Source: Casuarina equisetifolia
Lineage: Eukaryota; Streptophyta; Magnoliopsida; Fagales; Casuarinaceae
DNA length: 64,000 nucleotides
NCBI GenBank assembly: GCA_028551475.1
Contig: CM052361.1
Span: 2,673,501 to 2,737,500, forward strand
Direction of reading: 5' to 3'
A program made the translations under genes and the position numbers. Shown piece by piece: positions 22,416-33,816 of the stretch (position 1 is the stretch's first letter; each line of letters begins with the position of its first letter). Under the pieces are notes generated by a model. That model made no database searches. It was given only the letters and a program-made list of their open reading frames with translations, and was not told where the DNA came from.

Positions 22416-23510
22416 AAATGAACAGCATGATCCATGGGCACCTCTACTGCCTTAGTCATCTAGGTAGCTGCCTTTGTGTTGCAGAAGTCGTGGGTCAACA
22501 GTCAATGTCGGCCATAAACTTGCTTTGTTTTCCTTTCTGGGGTCGCCTATTCCATGACGTGCACGATAGAGGCTCTTGGTCTGAAAATTCTGGTTATGCA
22601 GTTCGAGGGTCCTGACGGATAAGTTGGAAATAATCGAGGTGGCCTCCCTTGGTTTTCCACGAACTCAAGCTATTTTAAAATTCTTATCTAGGTAGCTCAG
22701 TCATACCAAAAGGACTTGTCTCCACAGTTGCTTTGGCAGTGAGGTTACGCTTGAGATGCTGCGACCACAGCAATTACCAACCACGCCAGAGCGGTGCTGG
22801 AACTTCCCAAACAAACCCTTGAGTCACGTGATAACTTCATTCTATTTTTGCTTTTGCAGGTGATCAAACGGGAACGTCTGGCCATCATTCGTTATTCAGA
22901 TAGCCACCGTTCTGTTTCCTACTGTCGTAGGTCAGGAGTCAATTGTGGCCATATGTATGTCTCGTCTTTTACCTTTTTCTGGTGCTGGGGGGCCATGTGC
23001 GTGAGACACATGGTGGAATAGTAACAATGTGATCGATATCGATGATGGAGTGGGGCCTTTGAGCCTAGGAAGAAGAAAGTTAAAAAAAAGAAAAGAAAAA
23101 GAAGCAATTTGCCGTTCTCCTTTTTTCTTCCTCCCTGCCAATCAGGCCACTATAGAGTCGCGCAAATGCAATTGTGAGGCCTATTACTTAAGGAACAGCT
23201 TTAATCCGAGAGTTTGCCGTCATTCTTATGGTTTATATGAGAGAGCTCAACAGCCTCGTTAATGAATTGATCAATTTTGGCTTTGATCCACTTTGATGGA
23301 CCTATTGTTGGCAACAATTCCACCTCTGGCAGAATTCCTTAGATGAACTGAAACGAAACCTCCACGGCTAGTGATCATACTCTCGTAAGTCTTTGATAGC
23401 TGTCTTCTGCTCATCTTCAGTAATGATTTTGGCTGTTTTGCTACTTTTTCAAAAGAAAATCTTACTTTCCAAAAAGTAGATATACCTTTCAAGGCTACTT
23501 AGTGTATCTT
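22415..23510. repeat. Array 2 of WAK-derived repeat segments
   Basis: Same module order as array 1 ('gcctttgtgttgcagaagtc', 'catgacgtgcacgatag', 'tctggccatcattcgtta', 'ttcctccctgccaatcagg'), ending in a kinase N-lobe scrap. About 1.1 kb. Confidence 0.6.
23215..23490 (-). pseudogene. WAK kinase N-lobe scrap in array 2
   Basis: The minus strand frame reads QLSKTYESMITSRGGFVSVH, then GGIVANNRSIKVDQSQN. The glycine loop and the Lys strand of a WAK kinase are recognisable, but the essential loop glycines are partly lost and nothing follows. Confidence 0.6.
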
Positions 23511-24879
23511 AAGACGACTGTATTGTATTACATTTGAAAAAAATAAAAAATAAAAAAATTTTAATAATAAAAGTATAGAGAGTTCAATCATTATTACTAA
23601 AATCAAGAAGGATGTAAGAGGAAAGATGTCATTTATAAGAAAAGTAAAACTTATAAATTGTAATAAATTCTTATAAGAGTTTTAAAATTTACTAAATGCA
23701 ATATTCAAGCCTAAATGATGATATTGTAACCATATAATTTATAATTTCTTTATGGTGATATATAATTTTTGATTTTTCAAAAAAAAAAGAAGAAGATATT
23801 CCCTTGTTTTCTTTCTTGTACCTTGCTAGCATTAACTTTATTCACCGATGTTCATCACTAATGCAAGCTGCATCACGTGAAGCTTGCATTATCTTTACAA
23901 TGATACGTTTTATATGGTTGCTTTAACATCACTTTCGCATATCTTTGTTGGACTTTGTGGTAGACTTTAAAGACCTCCAATAATGTAGTATCATTTAATC
24001 GTTATGATGAAAGCACAAGCACGTACTATAATCCAAGATTCGTATCAAGCCCAAGATTTCTAAAAGTATAGTCATGGTGTCCCACCCTTCTAGCTCAAGG
24101 TTTTCGCACTTTGTTCTAACGACCATTTCCTTTTTTTTTTTTTTTTTTAATTTCATGTGGCCCCCCGCTTTTAAGCTCAATAATGCAGTTGCATGCCTTT
24201 TCATCTCTTCTATGTTTTCTTTTATGTTGCCTTGCTTGCATTTATTTTTTATTCACTTACACATCATAAAAAGGGACAAATATGATAAAGTGGTGCTCAT
24301 CTTTAAGACTTGAGGTTACCTCTCTTGAAGTCTAGATTGGAGATAGTGGGCTTTGCTCGATCTTTACTTAGCATCTAAGAGAATAAAACAATAGTTATTT
24401 TATAAATGAATTTTCAAATTATTTCTTTGTCTTTTTGTAGGACCTTCAAATGGAAGCTGTCAGATTTTTTTTCTCGAAGTTGAAGCCAGTTTAGCTGGAG
24501 CCACACAAGACTTTACTTCGTACAGTTCTTCTACACAGCAGCAACGGTCCATGGAAATTTCCAAACCATCTCAACTTGTTTCCAAAGTAAGAATAAACGC
24601 AAATAAAAGAAAGGAGCCCAACACGTTGTAAGGATATTCAACGTAATTAGACGAAGATATAAATAGGCCTCATCATGTGATCTTTTTAGTCGTCCCTCAG
24701 TCAATTGTGGGCCCTCTTGCTTTTTCCTTCTTATTTAACAACAATATAGTTTCTTTCATCACTCAAAGGTAACTTTTACTTTTCATACCACCCAAAAATT
24801 TCCCATTTTGATGGTGAATATAGCCAAATAAACAAAAGCCAAACCTCAAAACACAAAAACATAAAAACTGGCACGCTCA
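23510..24879 (+). other. Upstream region of P3
   Basis: AT-rich DNA resembling 27000-28400 upstream of P4 ('agcttgcattatcttnacaatgata' type phrases) and 34.5-34.9 kb. A T-run lies at 24129-24149. No gene is seen. Confidence 0.45.
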
Positions 24880-24928
24880 CACGTGTCACGAGGAAACACA
24901 AATTCACTCTTGGATTGGCTATAAATAG
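24880..24928 (+). promoter_or_regulatory. P3 core promoter: ACGTG box and TATA box
   Basis: CACACGTGTCACG (near 24883-24895) contains the ACGTGTC core known from ABRE/G-box sites. GGCTATAAATAG (24917-24928) is a good TATA box about 40-50 bp before the ATG. P4 and P5 have the same TATA sequence, and P5 also the ACGTGTC box. Confidence 0.55.
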
Positions 24929-24966
24929 GAGTGGAGCAGGAAGTGTTTGCACATTCAAACGCCAAC

Positions 24967-25804
24967 ATGAAGAACACTTTTATCATTTGCTTTCTCTTGG
25001 CCTTGATGCTTGTCTCGTCCCCTCCCACTATTGCTCGAGAATTAGCTGAAGCTGGTGAGAGTGCAAATTATAATTTACTTGTATATTAGTCTTTCGATTC
25101 CCTGCCATGCATATGTAATATAGTAAACCATTCAAATGCATGCCGTATATTAAATCATTATGTTAGTTTTATAACTCCAGATATTGATTGAATCAAAAGC
25201 TTGGAATTTGTTTTTGGAAAGTGTTCCTCCTTTGTGAAAATTTAGTTGAATTGTTTCATGTTATACAAAGACTCTACATATGCATTATATAAATTTATAT
25301 GCAATTACTTATGAAGTAATTATATAAATTTATAAAATATATGGAATAGAATAACTAAATAGATACAAAGTTGAATACATCTATGCATATTCACAAATAA
25401 GATATAATTCATTTGTGGGAGAGATTCAAAAATAACTAATGCTTACAGAAATATACACTGTTGTACTTATCTTAGTCTCAGACTCTCAACAGATATAAGA
25501 TAAATTACACAATTTATTCAAGAATAAATAATTTTGTTGAGACATGAGCAGGAATACTTTGGAACATCGTATGAAATATAGGCCACCAGATTCATAATCT
25601 AAATTACAAATGATTTATGCAATTTTATCCGTAACCACGAAATGATGTTGACAATTTGATGCAGGTACTGGCCACACCGGGAAAGCCACTAATCCTGGTA
25701 AACCCGCCTGTGGAGAAAAATCACAGAGTGGCTGTCAGGCTCCAAAAGGGGGAAAAACGTGTGGTGGCGCCTATAATCGTAAATGCCCCCCTGAAGACCC
25801 TTGA
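24967..25804 (+). CDS. P3: intact secreted four-Cys peptide gene
   Basis: Exon 1 (24967-25054) and exon 2 (25665-25804) flank a 610-bp intron with GTGAGA donor and TTTGATGCAG acceptor in phase 1. The product has 75 residues. Residues 1-23 form a signal peptide (MKNTF, FLLALMLVSSPPTIA) with a likely cut before RELAEAG. The mature part of about 52 residues, basic and polar, ends with the spacing C-x7-C-x8-C-x7-C (KPACGEKS ... GGKTCGG ... NRKCPPEDP). Paralogue P4 has C-x7-C-x8-C-x6-C. The family is not recognised. RALF peptides also have four cysteines and an NPYxR-C motif, seen in P4 (NPYSRC), but the other RALF marks are absent. A secreted apoplastic signal or defence peptide is inferred. It is the only copy with intact promoter, splice sites, frame and cysteines. 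Confidence 0.7.
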
Positions 25805-25970
25805 ATAAGTCATGCTGTTGTCAAGGGAAAGCAAAAATGAATAGAAAGCCATAAGTATTGGATAACGGCTAAGAATAAACTGGTTTGGTTTGACACAGGG
25901 GTCGCGCCTTGTGCTAGCTTTGCATTGTGGTAATATGTAGAATATGCGGTATGTAATGATGTGTATGAAT

Positions 25971-26003
25971 AAGAAGAGCCGAGTTACGTCGGTTTGTCTT
26001 CTT
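25971..26003 (+). terminator. 3'-end hairpin of P3
   Basis: AAGAAGA with CCGA on the 5' side can pair with TCGG and TCTTCTT on the 3' side, with small bulges. The stem sequence differs from that of P1 and P2 yet still pairs. Confidence 0.35.
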
Positions 26004-26009
26004 GCTTGA

Positions 26010-28400
26010 TTTGTGTTCCTTGCTCTTCAAGAACTACAATCGTGGAGCATTGTAATGTTTCTTTGAGTTGCTGAAATTATTTCCCATTACGTAGTTGGAA
26101 TGTACGGCCGATAATAAGCTATCGTTGAAACAATTTGACAAGAATTGCGAAAGTGGATTTCAAAATACTTAAAAAGGAAACTATTATCCAAAAGAAAATG
26201 GGTTCCGGAAGGAATAAAAATATATAAAATAGTATTGTAGTGAATTCATATGAGTATCATTGCAGAAGAGGGGAGGAGGACCTTTATTCTTTGACTAACA
26301 AGAATAAAAATGGCATTATTAAGATGCTTTGGCCAAGTTGGAATCAATGCTGGTTGATCTCGAGACACCAAAATCTCTCACTCCTTTTGCCTATTAAAGA
26401 GAAAGGGATAAAAATGCCAAAAATTTATATTTAAATTTATAAATTCAGACATTTGAAAAGCAATTGATATTTTTTGGTATTCACTATGCTTTTTTTTTTT
26501 CTCTTCTTCTCCTTCTCTTATTACGTTAGAGAAATTATGTTTCTGTATGTATTATATAACTTTAAATTTCAATGCCAATACGTTAAAGAAAAACTTTTAG
26601 GTGAGCAAAGACCAAACACATAATAAAAAAAAACAGTTGAATCCATTTCATGTTTTTCCTTTTTGGTGCTTGGTTGTGCTTATATTGGTCTCCTATGTCT
26701 TGCTAAGAAAGCTTAGCTTATCTTTAATTTGAGTGTGCAAGCTAAAGCCATGAAACAGGTGATACTCAAGAAATATTAAGCACAAAATTGAAATAATCTA
26801 TATATTAGCCCAAGTAAAGTTTGTCATAATATTCTAGGTAATACTTTGTATTTATCATAGGATGACATATAACTACCCCAACTTCATGGGAGAAAAAAAT
26901 GAACTTACTTTTCTAAAAAATATAATGTGATCAATTTGAAAGTTAAATCAATCTAGGGATATAATATAATAAACAAGGCCAAACCTTACTTTTAAGTTTG
27001 GTTACTTGCCATGAGTATCATCACTAATGCAACGTCATGTGATGCTTGCATATCTTCACAATGATGCATTTGACATATTTGCTTTAACATCACCTTCACC
27101 TATCTTGCTAGAATTTGTGATGGACTTAGATAAGCTCCAATAATGCAGTATCACATAATCATTATGACGAAAGCACAAGATCAGTCTCAAGGCCAAGATT
27201 TCCAAAAGCATGGTCATGATGTCCCACCCTCATAGCTCAAGGGTTTCACACTTAGTTTTAACTACCATTTCCTTTCTTTTATTTCATGTAGCCCACTAGC
27301 ATTAAACTTTTAGTCAATGATATATTTCAAAAGAGATTAGGCATGGTAGACAATGTTCATTCCTTCGGTTGTATCCAATAGGTAGTTATGCTCCCATTCT
27401 TTGAGGTAGGAAAATGAAAATGAATACTTTATTGCAAAACAATAGATTTTAAACAAACGCAAAAAATGAAAGAAAGAAATTGCAATTTTTTTCAGTTAGA
27501 AAAATGGAAGATGTGGGAAATTGAGTCTTGAACTTGTTATCACCGAGCCACATGCTTGTAAATGAGAGAGAAATTTCTTTTTTAGTTCCCTAACGTACGT
27601 TGAAAATTGTATGGAAGAGAGAATTCTTTCCATCAGACCACCTCTTCATCATGACGGCCATAGTGCATTTGGAGGCCAAGTACTTTTGTGGTTGAATCTT
27701 GCCTCTTGATCATGAAAGCTATTTTTGTTCAAATAGTACAAGAGGTTAGAAGAACCGCCTACAAAGCTGCTTGGTGCATGTACAGTGGTACATGGCAGTC
27801 CCAATCCGATTATTTTTTATGGTTCCCATTTCTTTAGAACGCATACCACTTTCTTAAAGCTTCCAATACTTGCCCAGAGTCACCTCGTCAATGCATATAA
27901 TGTGAAGTTTGCACATCTTCTAAATGATACATCCAACCTATTTGCTATGGCATGTCTTTTCATCTCTTCACTAGAATTTGTGAAAGATTCGGATAAGCTT
28001 CAATAATGCAGTTGCGTGCCATCTATATGACAAAAGAACAAGACACGTAATACCCACTAGGAGAGGGTTCAACGCCATCATTTTCCAAAGCATTGGGATC
28101 ATATCACACCCTTATGGGTCAAGGGTTTCACACTCCTATTCTAACTACTCTCTTTGTTTTCTTTCTTGTTGCTTTGGCTGCATTTATTGTTTATTCACAC
28201 ATGTACGCGTGTGCATACGCGCGCGCGCACACACACATATCACAAAAAGGGTCAAAGTGATAAGGTGGTCCTCAACTTTAAGACTTGGGGTTAGCAAATT
28301 TTTCATTTCAACTTTTGCTTTTCATAACACTCAAACATTGCCTATTTCAATGGTGTGTATAGCCAAATAAACAAAAGCCAAGCCTCAAAACACACACACA
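26010..28400 (+). other. Between P3 and P4: 3' flank then upstream region
   Basis: 26010-27000 matches the downstream DNA of other P genes ('catgagcattgtaatg' type block, then 'aagctaaagccatga'). 27000-28400 matches upstream DNA ('tgtgaagtttgcacatctt', 'gcccactagcattaa'). No gene is supported. Confidence 0.45.
28197..28240. repeat. Alternating purine-pyrimidine tract (CG/CA rich)
   Basis: CACATGTACGCGTGTGCATA then CGCGCGCGCACACACACATA: over 40 bp of alternating purine and pyrimidine, about 260 bp before the P4 ATG. Confidence 0.8.
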
Positions 28401-28457
28401 CACACATAAAAAATGGAACGCTGTCATGACCAAACACAAATTCATTCTTGGATTGGC

Positions 28458-28465
28458 TATAAATA
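28458..28465 (+). promoter_or_regulatory. TATA box of P4
   Basis: TATAAATA lies 38 bp before the ATG, in the same context as P3 (ATTGGCTATAAATAGGAGTG). A (CA)n run lies about 70 bp further up. Confidence 0.55.
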
Positions 28466-28502
28466 GGAGTGGAGGGAAGTTTTTGCACATCCAAACGCCA
28501 AC

Positions 28503-29390
28503 ATGAAGAACACTTTTACCATTTGCTTTCTTTTGGCCTTGATGCTTTTCTCGTCCCCTCCTACTATTGCTCGAGAATTAGCTCAAAGTGGTGAGAACGT
28601 AAATTATTATTTACTTCCATACCAGTCCTTTGTGTCTTTGCCATGCATACATAGTATAGTAAACCATTCAAAAGCATGCCGTACATTTTATTCATTATTC
28701 CAGTCTTATAACTCCACTTATTGATTCAAATCAAAAGTTTGGATTATTTTTTTCTTTTTGGAAATTGTTCATACTTTGTAAAAATTTAGTTGGGTTGTTT
28801 TACGTTATAAACATATTCTACATATGCATCATACCAAGTTTGGTGGAATATATCAAGATTTTTTTTTTAAATTATTACAATGTATTGGCAAGCTAGATTA
28901 TTGATGAATAGTTATGTAAATTTATAACATCTATGGAATAAAATGGACAAATAGATACGTAGATACATACATCTATACATACACATAGATAAGATATCAA
29001 TAATTTGTGACAAAGAGATTCAAAAGCACCTAATGCTTACAAAAATATGCACTATTGTACTTATCTTAGCCTTGAACTCTTAATAGTTATTAGATAAATT
29101 ATGCAATTTCATTCGAGAATAAATTTTTTTTGGAGACTTGAGCAGGAATACTTTGAAAAATTGTATGAAATATACATCATCAGACTCATAATCCAAACTA
29201 TAAATCAGTTTATGCAATTCTATTGGTATCGCATAAATGATGTTAAAAATTTGATGCAGGTAGTGGCCACACGGGGGATCCCAATAAACCCGCGTGTGGA
29301 CAAAATCCATACAGCCGCTGTGAGACTACAAAGCGGGGAAAAAGTGTGATCGCCATAGTCCTAAGTGCCACCTTGGAGGCCCTTGAATAA
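28503..29390 (+). pseudogene. P4: secreted peptide gene with shifted C-terminus
   Basis: Exon 1 (28503-28590) encodes MKNTFTICFLLALMLFSS and PPTIARELAQSG, an intact signal peptide. The 669-bp intron has GTGAGA and GATGCAG ends. Exon 2 (from 29260) reads SGHTGDPNKPACGQNPYSRC, then the frame departs: relative to P3, one base is missing in the 'aagcggggaaaaag' stretch. The read-through product is 72 residues and stops at TAA 29388-29390, with two of the four cysteines. In the shifted frame the family end is still visible, KKCDRHSPKCHLGGP with TGA 29384-29386. Promoter and splice sites look functional, so a transcript is possible. It may be a recent loss of function. Confidence 0.6.
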
Positions 29391-29553
29391 GTTATACTGT
29401 TGTCAAGCGGAAGCATAAATAAATAGGAAGCTACAAGCATTGGGATAATGGCTGAGAATAAACTGGTTTGGTTTGACACACTGGTCGCGGCCGGTGCTAG
29501 CTTTGCAGTGTGGTAATATGTAGAAAATTCAGTGTGTTATGAGGTGTGTGAAT

Positions 29554-29587
29554 AAGAAGGGCTGACTTTGGTCAGTTTGTCTTTTTT
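29554..29587 (+). terminator. 3'-end hairpin of P4
   Basis: CTGAC and GTCAG pair perfectly across TTTG, flanked by A/G-rich and T-rich arms that can extend the stem, right after GAATAA. Confidence 0.4.
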
Positions 29588-29589
29588 GG

Positions 29590-31205
29590 TTGATTTGTGT
29601 TCCTTGACCCTTTAAGAACTACAATCATGGAGCATGGTAATGATTTTTTGAGTTGCTGAAATTATTTCCCATTATGTACTTCGAATGTATGGCCGATAAC
29701 TTGAAACAATTTGACAAGAATTAAGAAAAGGGATTTCCAAATACTTAACAAGGAATGAGAAATTGGACAAAGTTATTTTATCCCAACTAAGTTAAAACAT
29801 TTATTTTCTTATACTTAAGAGAAATCTGATAGATAAAATTAATCACAATATTTTATAATACTAGAATATGAGTTATAAACCTAAGTATATAAATTCTTTT
29901 ACACCCAAGTACCAGATTTGTCAACGAATTTGAATTTACTAGTTACAACCTCAAAAGACTAAATAACTAATTGGCACATCTAAAGAGGTTTCTTTTAATG
30001 CTTAGAAACCTAGCTTTTATACTCAAAACAAACTTGAATAATTTACAATAATAGAGACAAAATTCAAGCTATTGGAATGGCGATAATGGATTTACAAGAA
30101 ATAAAAACCTAGAAAATAAATAAGAGAAACATTCACTTCCATACTTTCTTGTAAGTGTTAAAAAAAATGTGAGAGTAATGATTGCATCGAATTTCCTTAC
30201 TTGTTATGACACCATCGTTTTGGGTTAAGTAACTTATAGAGATCTTAGTTAAATATCCCAATCTCTTCTTCAGGGCATCTATAATTTGGATGGAAATCAA
30301 TTCACTTCAAAATCTATGTTAAGCCTTCTTGCTCTCCATTCTCTGGTCTTTTTCTAGTAAGGATGCCAAAATAAGACTGTTTTGCCCCAAAAAGTAGGGA
30401 ATCCCAAGCCAATTTAGGGGCCAGAGACGTCTTTCCGTACGTAATCAAATTATCATTGTGACCGCAAAATTTTCAGTATTTCAGCGTCTTTGAGGGGTAA
30501 AAATGCCAAAACTTATAGATAGTTGTTGCTAAGAATAGTGTTTAATCAACCTATCAAGAATAGTGTTTAAAGTTACTAAGATGATTCAAATGAGTACTAT
30601 ATTATTAAAAAATATATTATAATTCTTATTTATATGATAATGAATTTCTCTTGAATGGATTTTTAATTTGAATAATGAGTCTTTTAGCATTCTTATGAGC
30701 TTTTATTAATTTCTTATATAACATAATATTGCAATGGTATAATAATTTGATTATTATACTAATAGGACATATTAAAAATGTGGTCAATAAGTCTTATACT
30801 GTTAAAAAAATTGATAGAATTATTGTTTATATGATAATGAGTTCTATTAATTTTTTAATCAATTTAGAAATTAGATGATAAATCTTTTAAGAAAAGTGTT
30901 CCATAATGTCTAAATATGTTGAGTAATAGAATATTCTCAATTTTTCCCTAATGAACTTGACATATTATTGGGGTCACATTCTTTACCCAGAATAATGAAT
31001 GGCTCGTTTTTGTTTCACACACTGGTTCGCGCCTTGTCTCACCAACCCACATAACATGATCTTTATTTTCTATTTCTTAATTCTCATTGGTTTTGTATCT
31101 AAGGTTGTCTTTTATCCCTTTCTGTGTTTTAATCATCAAACGATCTTATGACGGTCACATAATTGATTTCTATTTCTTTCAAAATCATATCTAATATTTC
31201 TGCAG
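29590..31205 (+). other. Between P4 and P6, no gene seen
   Basis: 29600-29760 is the conserved P downstream block. 29750-29960 recurs at 62450-62690 and 63810-64000. 30530-30960 is very AT-rich. 30960-31205 leads into P6 exon 2, and no exon 1 with a signal peptide is visible. Confidence 0.45.
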
Positions 31206-31318
31206 ACTGTTGGCATGATCAAGCTGAAAAACTACCAGCCGCTGGTGACTGCGGCCGTCCTCGAGACCTGTACACCCGTAAAAACCCTTACGGCCGTTGT
31301 GAGCCTCCAAACCCTTGA
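31206..31318 (+). pseudogene. P6: orphan exon 2 of the peptide family
   Basis: After the acceptor TTTCTGCAG the phase-1 frame is open to TGA 31316-31318 and reads HDQAEKLPAAGDCGRPRDLY then TRKNPYGRCEPPNP. It is the cleanest C-terminus of the P1/P2 type. The middle part with C-VGKEKPEKKC seen in P1 and P2 is missing, so only the DCG and GRC cysteines plus one near the start remain. No exon 1, TATA box or donor was found in the 600 bp upstream, so the gene has lost its front half unless exon 1 is much further away. Confidence 0.6.
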
Positions 31319-31319
31319 A

Positions 31320-32640
31320 GAAGTCATGCAGTTTTCTAGCGAACGCATAATAAACAGTAAGCCATGCTTTGCCTTCCCCCCTCCCCACCCCCGCGGCTTT
31401 TTAGTCAGACAAAGAGACTACTTGTGCTAGCTTTGCCATATAGTGTTATGTAGAATACGTGCAGTAAGTTACGATGTGTGTGAATAAAAAGGGCTGATTG
31501 AGGTCCCCTTTCTTTTTTTCCTCCATTTTTAGCTCTGATAGGTTCTCCTTGATTCTTAATGAAGTATAATCAAGGAGCATGGTAATGATTTTGAGATGCT
31601 GAAATCATTTCCCATTACTTTTTGGGAGTATGTGGGCGATAATAAGCTGGCGTTAAGACAATTTAATGAGAATTATAAAAAATGGATTTCAAAATACTGC
31701 AAAAAAAAAAATCATCCAAAATAAAATAGGTTCCAAAAATGAAAAATGAATATATAGAGAGTTCTTATGATTATATTTTTGGGGAGAACCTTTAGTGTAT
31801 TCTTTGACCAGCAAGAATAAAAAAAAACCAATATTTTATCTTAAAGTTTTAAATTGAGAGTCAAAAGCACTGAAACCTCTTAGTATTCTTGATCCATTTC
31901 TTTCTCCTTTTCTATTTTTAGATAGAAAAGTGCTACTTACCTATGTATTATTGTGGTATCAAAATTTAGGCACAAAAAGCAACACTTCTTATGTAGGAAG
32001 CTCATAGCCCACATTGACTATGACATGTTATATTAAGAATTTTGTAGGTCATCCCACATTGCTTAAATTATACTTGGAAATACTCTTTAAAAAGAAAAAC
32101 TTATTTACTCCGTACTAGCCTAATTTAAGGAGGAAAGGAGCTTTTTTAACTTTCAGTAAACTGCGAATACTCAAAATCGAGAATAATTGGAGTACAAGGG
32201 ACAGATGATTGGCATAACGCATTAACCAACTTGAATGCCTTTCTTGTTATTAACCATCTGCGAGATCTTATTCTTTTGATGGCACCTTCAAATTTAACTC
32301 CATGATTGGTTCAAAGTGGGGAAAGGAGAAAGCAAGACCACAGTAAAGAGGCCCATAACATTCTCAATTTACGATTTCAGCACCACTCGTTTTGTATTGA
32401 ATTATATGTACGTTCACTTTCTTAAAGTTTGGCTACTTGCCAAAAGTATTGTCATTAGTGCAATCTCACGTGAAGCTTGCATATCTTCACAATAATAAAT
32501 CAACTTATCTACTTTAACATAATCTTTGTGTATCTTTGTTGGAATAATGATGAACTTAGGTAAGCTCCAATAGTGCAATCTCACATATTCACTATGAAGA
32601 AAGCACCAGTGCAATATGTAAACATTGCCTATTTCAATGG
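31320..32640 (+). other. 3' flank of P6 and upstream region of P5
   Basis: A hairpin-like AAAAAGGG / CCCCTTT pair lies at 31486-31509 after AATAAA. 31550-32200 matches the flanks of P1 and P2, and 32150-32595 matches 9510-9960 and 40470-40915. No gene is seen. Confidence 0.5.
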
Positions 32641-32660
32641 TGTGTATAGCCAAATAAACA

Positions 32661-32928
32661 AAAGCCAAGCCTCAAAACACACACACACACACACACACAA
32701 AAACAGGAACGCACCCACGTGTCATGACCTAACATAAATTCATTCTTGGCTTGGCTATAAATAGGAGTGGAGGGAAGTTTTTGCACATCCAAACAAAGCC
32801 AAGCCTCAAAACACACACACACACACACACATAAAAACAGGAACGCACCCACGTGTCATGACCTAACATAAATTCATTCTTGGCTTGGCTATAAATAGGA
32901 GTGGAGGTAAGTTTTTGCACATCCAAAC
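32661..32928 (+). promoter_or_regulatory. P5 promoter present twice in tandem (134-bp units)
   Basis: Units 32661-32794 and 32795-32928 each hold AAAGCCAAGCCTC, a (CA)n run, CACCCACGTGTCATGACC, GGCTATAAATAGGAGTGG and TTTTTGCACATCC. Thus two ACGTGTC boxes and two TATA boxes stand in line before one ATG. The units are nearly identical, so the duplication is recent. The (CA)n runs offer an easy substrate for misalignment. Confidence 0.85.
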
Positions 32929-32934
32929 GCTAAC

Positions 32935-33816
32935 ATGAAGAACACGTTTATCGTTTGATTTCTCTTGGCCTTGATGCTTTTCTCGTCCCCTCCCACTATT
33001 GCTCAAGAATTAGCTCAAACTGGGGGGAGCGCAACTGGTGAGAGCTCAAATTACAATTTACTTCAATACTAATCCTTCTTGTCTCTTCCATGCATATCTA
33101 GTATGGTGAACCATTCAAGGGCATGCCTTATATTAATCCATTATGCTAGTTTATAACTCCAGTTATTGATTCAAATCAAATTTTTGGAATTTTATTTTCC
33201 AAAAGTGTTCATTCTTTGTGCAAATTTGGCTGAATTATTTCACGTTATATACAACTTTACATATGTATCCCAACTTGGGAGGAATATATCAAGAATAAAA
33301 ACATATTATTACAATGAATTGACAAACTAGATTATTTATGGAGTAATTATACAAATTTATTACATCTATGGAACAAAATAGATAAATAGATAAATAGATG
33401 CATATATATATAAATATCTGCATATAAGATATTATTGGTATATGAGAAAAGAATTCAAAAGTGCCTAATGCTTATAAAAATATATGCTAATGTCTTCAAT
33501 ACTTATCATAGCCTTGCGTTCTAAACAGACATTAGATAAATTACTCTAAATTTATTAGAGAATAAATGCTCTTTTAAGAGAATACTTTGGAACATCTTGT
33601 GAAATATACGTCATCAAATTCATAATCTAAAGTATAAATCAGTTTCTGCAATTTTATCCCTGAACACAAAAATGATGTTGACAATTTGATGCAGGCGGCA
33701 CCCGCAAATCTGACAAACCCGCCTGTGTACAAAACGGAAATATATACAACTGTGGGAATCCAAAGCAGGGAAGAAAGGGTCATGGCAACTATCGCCGCCC
33801 CCCTGAAGCCCCTTGA
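32935..33816 (+). pseudogene. P5: secreted peptide gene with early stop and lost cysteines
   Basis: Exon 1 (32935-33037) starts MKNTFIV and meets TGA at codon 8, inside the signal peptide. After it the family sequence goes on (FLLALMLFSSPPTIAQELAQ), with 15 extra bases before the donor GTGAGAGC. Exon 2 (33695-33816) keeps the phase and is open: KSDKPACVQNGNIYNCGNPK and then a run ending RRPPEAP with TGA 33814-33816. The second Cys pair has gone (GKKC-type replaced by RKGHG, KC by RR). So the gene is dead at the protein level although its promoter was doubled. A hairpin-like tail (33984-34016) follows GAATAA-type sequence as in P3. Confidence 0.7.

Noticed and set aside
24967-25804. Assigning the P family to RALF peptides
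   Set aside because: Four cysteines and an NPYxR-C motif in P4 recall RALF, but the YI-type receptor-binding start, the usual Cys spacing and the RRxL processing site are not seen. Kept as a weak resemblance only.
28197-28240. CG/CA tract as a functional Z-DNA element
   Set aside because: The tract is real, but simple repeats of this kind are common near these genes and nothing links it to a function. Listed only as a repeat.
32634-32926. Minus-strand frames with VCVCVC runs
   Set aside because: Produced by (CA)n runs in the duplicated P5 promoter.
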